This document shows positions 1-5,457 of a DNA stretch of 8,479 bases, in pieces. Location of the stretch: positions 1 through 8,479 of the forward strand of contig CAZBJQ010000119.1 of NCBI GenBank assembly GCA_964492235.1. The letters are read 5' to 3'. Under the pieces are notes generated by a model. It was given only the letters and a program-made list of their open reading frames with translations. It searched no databases and had not been told where the DNA came from. Numbering within the stretch: the stretch's first letter is position 1; every line of letters begins with the position of its first letter. The position numbers and the translations under genes were made by a program. The DNA comes from PFL42 sp964492235 (GTDB lineage: Bacteria; Chloroflexota; Anaerolineae; Anaerolineales; E44-bin32).

Positions 1-207
1 ACGCCGGATGCCGGTTTTGGGCCGCACGTCCACCAGCCCGAGCTGCCGGGCAACTTCCAGCTGTTCGCGCAGCTTGCCTGAGCTGATCCCCAGGTCCGTG
101 GAGATCTCGTGAATGGAGGGAAGGCGCTCGCCCGGCGCGGCTTTGGATGCCGCCAAATACTGCAGAAAAGTGGCCGGGAACTCCGCTACCGGATAGTCAT
201 CCACCAC
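1..207 (-). CDS. GntR-like winged-helix transcriptional regulator (3' end beyond window)
   Basis: The minus frame is open for 69 codons from a GTG at 207 to the window edge, so only the N-terminus is visible. It begins VVDDYPVAEFPATFLQYLAA and contains a GntR/FadR-style helix-turn-helix at about residues 26-69: GERLPSIHEISTDLGIS, then SGKLREQLEVARQLGLVDV, then RPKTGI. This resembles the 'LPSxxELAxxLGVSRxxLREAL' pattern and the wing of GntR regulators. The start is set by AAGGAG at 219-214, six bases upstream of GTG 207. The ATG at 200 is in another frame and hits a stop after four codons. The effector domain is off the window, so the ligand and targets are unknown. It is divergent from the SanA-like gene and has its own sigma70 promoter and candidate operator upstream. 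The wHTH assignment is firm; the subfamily is not. Confidence 0.75.
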   Translation of the reverse strand, partial: MVDDYPVAEFPATFLQYLAASKAAPGERLPSIHEISTDLGISSGKLREQLEVARQLGLVDVRPKTGIRR

Positions 208-239
208 TGGGCGCTCCTTGCTTGTATTCGTTCTATCAA

Positions 240-253
240 TTGTATATACACAA
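240..253. promoter_or_regulatory. Candidate operator (TATA-core palindrome) for GntR autoregulation
   Basis: TTGTATATACACAA is a near-perfect 14-bp inverted repeat with a perfect 10-bp core, TGTATATACA (241-250). It abuts the -10 box and covers the predicted start site of the GntR-like gene. GntR regulators commonly bind short palindromes of the form TNGTnnnACNA and repress their own promoters. A second TTGTAT half-site occurs at 222-227. That this gene's product binds here is inference from position and symmetry. Confidence 0.45.
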
Positions 254-281
254 GCATATCACTCGAATTGCCTCGAGTCAA
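253..281 (-). promoter_or_regulatory. Sigma70-type promoter for the GntR-like gene
   Basis: Read on the minus strand, TTGACT (281-276) and TATGCT (258-253) are separated by exactly 17 bases, close to the consensus -35/-10 pair. The predicted transcription start is near 246, giving a leader of about 39 nt before the GTG at 207. The spacing and box quality make chance unlikely, but this is a sequence-only call. Confidence 0.7.
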
Positions 282-303
282 CCCCGCTGGATGCGACAGG
301 CCT

Positions 304-312
304 TGGTAGAAT
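304..312 (+). promoter_or_regulatory. Extended -10 element immediately upstream of the SanA-like gene
   Basis: TGGTAGAAT forms an extended -10 (TGn plus TAGAAT at 307-312). No good -35 lies 16-18 bases upstream. Transcription from it would start near 318-320, only a few bases before the ATG at 322, so the message could be leaderless or nearly so. No Shine-Dalgarno sequence is visible before the gene, which agrees with this. Confidence 0.4.
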
Positions 313-321
313 TCCGTGCCC

Positions 322-954
322 ATGCGGAGACCCCCGGTGCTCCTCTGGCCCGTGCTCACCTTGCTGATCCTGGCGCTGGTTTTCGCCTTGCCGCGCTGGT
401 TCGTGCTGCACATCTATGGGGCCCGGATTCACACGCTTTCCTCGGCGCCCTCACGCCCGGTAGCCATTGTGTTCGGCGCGGGACTGAGGGCGGACGGCTC
501 GCCATCCCTGGTCTTGACCGACCGCGTGGCGGCCGCCGTCTCCCTCTATCAACAAGGCCGGGTCCAATCCTTGCTCCTGACCGGATCTGCTCCCTCGGCC
601 GCTCGCGATGAGCCGCAGGCCATGCGCCGGCTTGCCTTGCACCTGGGTGTGCCGGACGAGGCGATCCGCCTCGACCGCCAGGGGAACCGCACATTCTTTT
701 CCTGTCAACGCGCCCTGACGGTCTTCGGCGTCCACCAGGCGCTGTTGGTCTCCCAGCGATTCCATCTTCCGCGTGCTCTGGCCATCTGTCACGGGCTCGG
801 CATCGAAGCTGAGGGTGTGGCCGCCGATCTGCACGGCTACTCCCGCCGGGCGCACAACTACTGGAGCCTGCGAGAAGTCCCTGCCACGCTGGTCGCGGTG
901 TGGGAGACCTACTTGGCCGCACCTACGCCCTCCCGTCCGGGGAGCGCCGGGTAA
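322..954 (+). CDS. SanA/YdcF-type DUF218 membrane-anchored protein
   Basis: This 210-residue protein has one N-terminal membrane helix (about residues 6-28) preceded by arginines, then a DUF218 (YdcF/SanA/ElyC) domain. Family hallmarks visible are IVFGAGLRADGSPS (49-62), LTDRVAAAVSLY, LLLTGSA (85-91), DEPQAM (96-101), the VPDEAIRLDRQGNRT block (110-124) and VSQRFHLPRAL (143-153). Family members sit in the inner membrane. SanA and ElyC of enterobacteria affect envelope integrity and vancomycin sensitivity, but their biochemical activity is not settled. The start is ambiguous: GTG 316 is in frame two codons upstream, but a -10 box at 307-312 favours ATG 322. The gene is divergent from the GntR-like regulator, which might control it. 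The family call is firm; the precise role is unknown. Confidence 0.85.
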   Translation: MRRPPVLLWPVLTLLILALVFALPRWFVLHIYGARIHTLSSAPSRPVAIVFGAGLRADGSPSLVLTDRVAAAVSLYQQGRVQSLLLTGSAPSAARDEPQAMRRLALHLGVPDEAIRLDRQGNRTFFSCQRALTVFGVHQALLVSQRFHLPRALAICHGLGIEAEGVAADLHGYSRRAHNYWSLREVPATLVAVWETYLAAPTPSRPGSAG

Positions 955-966
955 TCCCTGGCAGGT

Positions 967-1075
967 TGATGAAAAACGCCGCTCTCAACAAAGGGAACCT
1001 CCCATGTGGTGTTTGGGGCTTCGCCCCAACCACCACATGGGAGAACTCCTCTGAGGCGGAATGGCGCTTTCATCA
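967..1075. repeat. Large nested palindrome, MITE-like or structured RNA element
   Basis: The gap between the SanA-like and HD genes is mostly one palindrome. The inner hairpin pairs 999-1011 with 1031-1043 (13 bp perfect), then one T/C mismatch, then 1013-1018 with 1024-1029 (6 bp) closing on a CTTCG loop. Outer arms also pair: TGATGAAA (967-974) with TTTCATCA (1068-1075), and CGCC (977-980) with GGCG (1063-1066). The imperfect terminal inverted repeats can be stretched to roughly 959-1083. There is no U-tract, so it does not look like a normal terminator. No target-site duplication is obvious. A small non-autonomous element or a structured RNA are both possible. Confidence 0.6.
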
Positions 1076-1098
1076 GCCCCCTAGATGAGGACAGACCG

Positions 1099-1680
1099 AT
1101 GACCCGCGATCAGGCCCTCACCATCCTGGACGAGTTCATCCAGAACTCCAACCTGAAGAACCACATGCTGGCGGTCGAAGCTGCCATGCGCGGCTACGCC
1201 GGCCGATTCGGAGAGGACCCGGAGGCTTGGGGGCTGGCCGGCTTGTTGCATGATTTTGACTGGGAGATCCATCCAACGCTCGACCACCACCCGCAGGACG
1301 GCGCGCCCCTGCTGCGCGAACGCAACGTCCCGGAGGAGGTCATCCGCTGCGTCCTGAGCCATGCCGAGCACACCGGCGTCCCGCGGCGGTCCCCGATGGA
1401 GAAGTGCCTCTATGCCTGTGATGAGCTCACCGGGTTGATCACGGCCGTCGCCCTGGTGCGACCTTCGCGCTCCCTGCTCGATCTGACGGCCAAGTCGGTG
1501 CGCAAGAAGTGGCAAGACGCTCGCTTCGCCGCGGCTGTCGATCGGGGCCAGATCGAGGCAGCTGCCTCGGACCTCGGTGTTGAGTTGTGGCAGCATGTCG
1601 ACAACGTCATTCAGGACATGCGGACCATTGCCCCGGTTTTAGGACTGGACGGCAGCCTCGCCGCAGCCCCTCCCACCTAG
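1099..1680 (+). CDS. HD-domain metal-dependent phosphohydrolase family protein
   Basis: This 193-residue protein carries the HD signature in order: a histidine in the first helix (KNHMLAVEAAMR, His22), the HD pair in GLLHDFDWE (His51-Asp52), further histidines at SHAEHTG (88, 91), and an aspartate in ACDELTGL (Asp108). These are the usual metal ligands of HD hydrolases, which act on phosphoester bonds, often of nucleotides; the substrate here cannot be told. The start is ATG 1099, chosen because TGAGGA lies eight bases upstream (GAGG at 1087-1090). Earlier in-frame starts would run through the palindrome. The C-terminal segment (about 125-193) is family-specific. It may be monocistronic: the LysM gene downstream has its own promoter. 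Proteins of this length and layout are common in bacteria and are usually annotated only as HD or HDIG family. Confidence 0.85.
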   Translation: MTRDQALTILDEFIQNSNLKNHMLAVEAAMRGYAGRFGEDPEAWGLAGLLHDFDWEIHPTLDHHPQDGAPLLRERNVPEEVIRCVLSHAEHTGVPRRSPMEKCLYACDELTGLITAVALVRPSRSLLDLTAKSVRKKWQDARFAAAVDRGQIEAAASDLGVELWQHVDNVIQDMRTIAPVLGLDGSLAAAPPT

Positions 1681-1724
1681 AGTGCATCGGGGCTAGACCC
1701 GGCGCGGTCGCTTCCCGGGCCTGC

Positions 1725-1733
1725 TGGTATAAT
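1725..1733 (+). promoter_or_regulatory. Extended -10 promoter for the LysM gene
   Basis: TGGTATAAT is a perfect TATAAT (1728-1733) with a TGn extension, 36 bases upstream of the LysM start codon. No convincing -35 is present (the bases at 17-bp spacing are CGGTCG), as is typical of extended -10 promoters. The predicted start is near 1740, and GAGGAAG at 1756-1762 then serves as the ribosome binding site, seven bases from ATG 1770. Confidence 0.6.
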
Positions 1734-1769
1734 GCCGTTTCCCGCACACACTCCTGAGGAAGACTCTGC

Positions 1770-2900
1770 ATGGTAGATCAGGGCCCAATCAGTTCGAGGG
1801 TTTGTCCAACATGCGGCACGCGCCTTGCTCCGAGCGTCACGCGTTGCGTTGTCTGCGGGACCGAGCTTAAGCGCGACGCCACCAGACAGTCCTTCCGCCG
1901 GACCTCTCAGCTGACCATCTCGCTGCCCATGGCGATGGGTCTGTTGGCGGCGTTTGCCCTCCTGGCTGCCGGCCTCACCTTCACCGCGACGCGCATCACC
2001 GGTGTCGGCGGGGAGCGCACACCCACCCTTACTGCCTCGGCCACGCCGACGATCACCCTAACTCCGGCGCCGACCTTCACCGAGACGCCCGTACCGACCC
2101 CCACCCCGCTCCCGCCGCTGGAATACACGATCGTGGCCAACGATACCTGCGGAGGCCTGGCGTTTCGTTTCCAGGTCGCCGTGCGCTCGATCATCGAGAT
2201 CAACAACCTGACGCCCGACTGCTTGCTTTCGGTGGGCCAGAACATCCTGATCCCCCAGCCGACACCGACACCGCTGCCGCCTCCAACCTCGACCCTTCCG
2301 CCGGAGGAAGCCACACGTGCCGCCTGCGAGACGATCACCTACACGGTGCAGGCCAACGACACCCTGGGCGCCATCGCCCGGAACTACAACGTCGTCATGC
2401 AGGCGATCATGGATTTCAACGGCATGGCCAGCGACACGGTCTTCGTCGGCCAGGTGCTGATCATCCCGCTGTGCGAGCGCGTACCCACCGCCGGGCCTTC
2501 ACCGACGGCGACGCCTCCCCCGCCCTATCCGGCGGCCAACCTGTTGCTGCCACGGGATGGCGAACCGTTCAGCCTGGCCAACGACAGCGTGGCCTTGCAG
2601 TGGGCGTCCGTCGGGGAATTGCGGGAAAACGAACGATATAAGGTCACAATCGACGACATCACCGACGGAACCGGCAATGTGCGTGACATCGCCTACGTGA
2701 CGGATACCAAGTACCTGGTGCCGGTTCGGCTACGCCCGTCCGAGGCCGCGCCCCACGTTCTTCGCTGGTGGGTGGTTGTCGTGCGAGAAGTCGGTACAAC
2801 CGCCGCCGGAGAGCCTCGCTACGAGGAGGCCGGTACGCTGAGCACCAAGCGGGTGTTTACCTGGTCGGGCGCCGCCGGCGGCCCTACCCCCACTCCGTAG
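1770..2900 (+). CDS. Zinc-ribbon, single-pass membrane protein with two LysM domains
   Basis: The 376-residue protein has a clear order of parts: an N-terminal zinc ribbon (Cys12, Cys15, Cys26, Cys29); a membrane helix at about 52-74; a Thr/Pro linker (84-116); LysM 1 (about 118-162, starting EYTIVANDTCGGLAFRF); a Pro-rich linker; LysM 2 (about 189-233, YTVQANDTLGAIARNYNV); another Pro linker; and a beta-rich C-terminal domain (about 256-366) reminiscent of a fibronectin-III/Ig fold. LysM binds N-acetylglucosamine-containing glycans such as peptidoglycan, so the outside portion probably tethers to the wall or an exopolysaccharide while the zinc ribbon stays in the cytosol. Cys127/Cys151 inside LysM 1 and Cys186/Cys235 flanking LysM 2 could form disulfides. 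No catalytic domain is seen. Such zinc-ribbon plus TP-linker plus LysM proteins recall Anaerolineae. Confidence 0.85.
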   Translation: MVDQGPISSRVCPTCGTRLAPSVTRCVVCGTELKRDATRQSFRRTSQLTISLPMAMGLLAAFALLAAGLTFTATRITGVGGERTPTLTASATPTITLTPAPTFTETPVPTPTPLPPLEYTIVANDTCGGLAFRFQVAVRSIIEINNLTPDCLLSVGQNILIPQPTPTPLPPPTSTLPPEEATRAACETITYTVQANDTLGAIARNYNVVMQAIMDFNGMASDTVFVGQVLIIPLCERVPTAGPSPTATPPPPYPAANLLLPRDGEPFSLANDSVALQWASVGELRENERYKVTIDDITDGTGNVRDIAYVTDTKYLVPVRLRPSEAAPHVLRWWVVVVREVGTTAAGEPRYEEAGTLSTKRVFTWSGAAGGPTPTP

Positions 2901-2902
2901 GC

Positions 2903-2929
2903 CTCAGGTTCGAGTCTCCCACGCCTGAG
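2903..2929. other. Short inverted repeat between convergent genes
   Basis: CTCAGG (2903-2908) and CCTGAG (2924-2929) form a perfect 6-bp stem with a 15-base loop, just after the LysM stop codon. It lies in the 94-base gap between the converging LysM and malate dehydrogenase genes, where a bidirectional terminator would be expected. There is no T-run on either side, so termination activity is doubtful. Confidence 0.3.
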
Positions 2930-2994
2930 AGTTGCTCCAGCACGACCTGCCTTCGACAAGATACGAGTACAGGGTGGTGGGGTGTCGTCGGAAA

Positions 2995-3924
2995 TCAGTC
3001 GATCTGGCCAAGGGCCTGGATGGTTTCTCGCACCCGCGCCGCGGAGAGCCCGAGGGCGTCTTGTTCCACGGGATCGAGCTTGTATTCGACGATCCGCTCC
3101 ATCCCGGCGCGCCCGAGATGGACGGGAACGCCAAAGAAGATCCCCTTCTGCCCATACTCCCCCTCGAGGTAGGCGGAGGCCGGGACGATCAAGTGCCGGT
3201 CGGTGAGGATGGCGTCTACCATCTGGGCCAGCGCCGCGGCAGGGGCGTAGAAGGCGGAGCCGGTCTTGAGCAGCCTGACGATCTCGGCCCCGCCGTCGCG
3301 TGTGCGCTGGACGATGGCCGCCAGTCGTTCCGGCGAAAGCAGGTCGATCAGTGGCACGCCAGCGACATTCGAGTAGCGTGTCAGTGGAACCATGTCGTCG
3401 CCGTGCCCGCCCAGAACGTAGCAGTGTACATTCTGAACGCTGACCTGCAGCTCCTCGGCGACGAAGGAACGCATCCGCGCCGAGTCCAGGATGCCGGCCT
3501 GCCCGATGACCCGCTGGCGCGGCAGTCCGGAGATCTTCATGGCCAGGTAGGCCATAGCGTCCAACGGGTTGGTGAGCATGATCAGGATGGCATTCGGAGA
3601 GTACTCAAGCGCGCTGCGCACCGCGTCGCGCACGATCTGGCTGTTGGCAGCCAGCAGGTCCTCCCGGCTCATGCCGGGCTTGCGCGGCAGCCCGGCCGTC
3701 ATCACGACGATATCCGAGCCCGCACTGGCGTGGTAGTTGTTGGCCCCGGTGATGTGAACGTCTGAACCGATAATCGGCAATGACTCGAGCAAATCCAGCG
3801 CCTTGCCTTGCGGCATCCCTTCCACGACGTCCACCAGAACCAGATCTGCCAATTGCCGCTCGGCCAGCCAGAGCGCCGTGGTTGCGCCGGTCTGCCCGGC
3901 GCCAATGATGGTCACTTTGGCCAT
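2995..3924 (-). CDS. mdh: Malate dehydrogenase (NAD-dependent, LDH-like type)
   Basis: This 309-residue protein, full length for the family, interconverts malate and oxaloacetate in the cytosol. The N-terminal Rossmann fold has GAGQTG (8-13), and Asp32 at the end of beta-2 (LVLVDV) points to NAD rather than NADP. The substrate loop reads LPRKPGMSREDL, giving Arg81 and Arg87; arginine at the position where lactate dehydrogenases have Gln (QKPGETR) marks malate specificity. LTNPLD (118-122), Asp147 and Arg150 in GILDSARMRSF, and His174 in LGGHGDD complete the active site. The start is ATG 3924 with AAGGAG six bases upstream (3936-3931). It follows selD by only 18 bases on the same strand, so the two are probably co-transcribed. 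It converges with the LysM gene. Confidence 0.95.
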   Translation of the reverse strand: MAKVTIIGAGQTGATTALWLAERQLADLVLVDVVEGMPQGKALDLLESLPIIGSDVHITGANNYHASAGSDIVVMTAGLPRKPGMSREDLLAANSQIVRDAVRSALEYSPNAILIMLTNPLDAMAYLAMKISGLPRQRVIGQAGILDSARMRSFVAEELQVSVQNVHCYVLGGHGDDMVPLTRYSNVAGVPLIDLLSPERLAAIVQRTRDGGAEIVRLLKTGSAFYAPAAALAQMVDAILTDRHLIVPASAYLEGEYGQKGIFFGVPVHLGRAGMERIVEYKLDPVEQDALGLSAARVRETIQALGQID

Positions 3925-3942
3925 GTCGATCTCCTTACCGCA

Positions 3943-5028
3943 TCAGTCACGCCGGAGGGGCAAGGCGCTGACGTGGATGCCCTTCCCTGCCTGCGCTCGG
4001 CCGATCTTCCAGCACGCCGTCCCCGCCGCAGCACAAGCGGCCAGCAGGAGGTCCGCCCGATCGAGTGCGACAGAGAGCAGCAGCCCACCTGAGGTCTGCG
4101 CGTCGAACAGCAGCATTTGCTCTGCCAGAGAGATGCCCTCGTCGAAGGTGACCCCGGGGCTGAAGTGCTTGTGGTTGTCCACGGAGCCACTGGGAAACGC
4201 TCCGGCCTGCGCGTAGCGCAAGGCGCCCGAGAGCAGCGGCACATCCGGAAAGGCAATCTCGAACCTGACGCCAGATGCCACCGTCATCTCGGTCGCGTGG
4301 CCCAGCAGGCCGAAGCCTGTCACGTCGGTCGCGCCACGCACCCCGTGCTGAACGGCCAGCCGGGACGCCTCCCGGTTGAGGGTCTGCATCCAGCGCACCG
4401 CCTCTTCGACATCATCCGGTTGCGCCTGGCCGCGTTTCAAGGCCGTGCTTGTCACGCCCGTGCCGAGCGGCTTGGTCAGCAATAGGATGTCTCCCGGCCG
4501 GGCACCACCCTTGCTCATCATCTTGTCCAGCGTCACCATGCCCAGCGCCGCCAGTCCGTACTTGGGCTCGCGATCTTGAACCGTGTGCCCGCCGGCGATA
4601 ACCGCCCCGGCCTCACGCGCTTTTTCCGCCCCGCCGCGCAGGATCTCCTGCACAATCGCCCGGTCGAGGTCCACCGGCACGGCCGCGATGTTCAGCGCCA
4701 GAAAGGGCGTGGCGCCCATGGCATATAGGTCCGACAGGGCATTGGCGGCAGCGATGGCGCCATAGGCATACGCATCATCCACGACGGGTGTGAAGAAATC
4801 TGTGGTCAGGACCAGGGCGCGCGAATCGTCCAGCCGCCAGACGGCAGCGTCATCCGGCGTCGAGAGCCCAAGCACCAGGTCAGGATAGTCTTCCTGGCGG
4901 AAGACCTCCTGCAGGGGGCGCAGAACCTGCGCCAGCGCTTCCGCGCTTAGCTTGGAGGCTCAACCCGCACAGGAGGACAGGCTGGTTAACCGGACCTCCC
5001 GTCCCGATGTCGCCCTGGGTTCACTCAT
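3943..5028 (-). CDS. selD: Selenophosphate synthetase, selenoprotein with in-frame UGA (Sec)
   Basis: SelD makes selenophosphate from selenide and ATP, the Se donor for selenocysteine and selenouridine. The full gene is 361 residues, reading the in-frame TGA at 4962-4960 as Sec23. The N-terminus reads MSEPRATSGREVRLTSLSSC then AGUASKLSAEALAQVL; Sec aligns with catalytic Cys17 of E. coli SelD (GAGCGCK), and Lys26 keeps the Sec-plus-three spacing of essential Lys20. Cys20 gives a CxxU pair. Downstream are DDAAVW, TTDFFTPVVDD, IAAANALSDLYAMG, IAGGHTV, LTKPLGTGV, TDVTGFGLLGHATEM and DAQTSGGLL, all SelD signatures. Treating TGA as stop leaves a 310-residue piece starting at GTG 4875 without the catalytic motif. 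Hairpins right after TGA fit a SECIS. The start at ATG 5028 matches family length but has only a weak SD; ATG 5112 with GGAGG is an in-frame alternative. mdh follows 18 bases later. Confidence 0.9.
4917..4959 (-). promoter_or_regulatory. Candidate bacterial SECIS element in selD
   Basis: Immediately 3' of the selD TGA on the minus strand, two perfect hairpins stand side by side. The first is AGCGC-GGAA-GCGCT (4947-4934), whose loop begins 18 bases after TGA. The second is GGCGCAG-GTT-CTGCGCC (4933-4917), a 7-bp stem whose loop begins 34 bases after TGA. The second apex (GCAGGUUCUGC) is strikingly like the GCAGGUCUGC apex of the E. coli fdhF SECIS, where loop G and U contact SelB. Bacterial SECIS elements lie within the coding region a few tens of bases after the UGA, so either hairpin is positioned acceptably. 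The fdhF bulged U is not reproduced. Confidence 0.7.
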
Positions 5029-5190
5029 TTCCAGTAGGCTCTCATTGCTTCCGCCGGCCACCTCTCGCAGGACTTCACGATCGCACCCTGGAGGCCTGGA
5101 AGTCGTCGCCATGCGACCTCCGGCGGCGGGCTGGCCTCGGCGGGCGATTGGCTGCGTCTCCACTCCGTCTGAGGTGCGTTGGCCGAGCTT

Positions 5191-5370
5191 CTATGACTCG
5201 GGCAGAAGCCCGTATCCGAATGCGATCCCCATCATGGCGCCTGCTCCGGCCATCAAGACGACCCACAGCAGGATGTTATCGACAAGCACACCAATAAGCA
5301 GGCCGAACACGCTCCCGATCACTATCGCTACCAGAGTGGTCAGAAGCACCTTCCAAAGGCCTTGAACCAT
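5191..5370 (-). CDS. Small two-helix membrane protein, unknown function
   Basis: This encodes a 59-residue protein with two predicted membrane helices (about residues 8-30 and 34-55) rich in glycine and alanine with small-xxx-small spacing (VIGSVFGLLIGVLV; MAGAGAMMGIAFGYG). Such spacing allows tight helix packing as in glycine-zipper proteins. The start is fixed by AGGAGG at 5382-5377, six bases before ATG 5370; the GTG at 5376 touches the SD and cannot be used. A strong sigma70 promoter lies just upstream, which supports a real gene despite its size. I do not recognise a family. It precedes selD by 162 bases on the same strand, in a gap with no clear promoter or terminator, so selD and mdh may share its promoter. 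Confidence 0.75.
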   Translation of the reverse strand: MVQGLWKVLLTTLVAIVIGSVFGLLIGVLVDNILLWVVLMAGAGAMMGIAFGYGLLPES

Positions 5371-5397
5371 CCTCACCCTCCTGAAATGGACAAACGA

Positions 5398-5426
5398 ATT
5401 CTAGGGGCTCGAGGGGACCCCGTCAA
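5398..5426 (-). promoter_or_regulatory. Strong sigma70 promoter for the small membrane gene (and probably selD-mdh)
   Basis: On the minus strand TTGACG (5426-5421) and TAGAAT (5403-5398) are spaced by exactly 17 bases. The predicted start is near 5391, about 20 bases before the ATG at 5370, leaving room for the AGGAGG ribosome site. No comparable promoter was seen directly before selD, so this may drive the three-gene set of small membrane protein, selD and mdh. Confidence 0.75.
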
Positions 5427-5457
5427 GAGCATGCCCGCCACCATCGGAAGGCAGGGC

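Noticed and set aside
356..922. Minus-strand open frame of 188 codons opposite the SanA-like gene
   Set aside because: Composition is Arg/Pro/Gly-rich with no domain, as expected for an antisense frame in high-GC DNA.
999..1043. Intrinsic terminator for the SanA-like gene
   Set aside because: The stem is far longer than usual, the bases after it are GAACTCCTCTGAGG rather than T-rich, and outer arms pair around it.
2901..2930. tRNA-like T-arm sequence (GGTTCGAGTCTCCC) after the LysM gene
   Set aside because: The five bases on each side of TTCGAGT do not pair, and no acceptor, D or anticodon arm could be assembled around it. It is only a chance motif within a short inverted repeat.
2932..3765. 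Plus-strand open frame of 277 codons opposite malate dehydrogenase
   Set aside because: It lies antisense to a full-length Mdh with all catalytic residues, and has no recognisable domain or ribosome site.
4960..4962. The TGA as a true stop or a pseudogene-causing mutation in selD
   Set aside because: Codons on both sides match SelD, the TGA sits exactly at the catalytic Cys/Sec column, hairpins follow, and the rest of the gene is intact.
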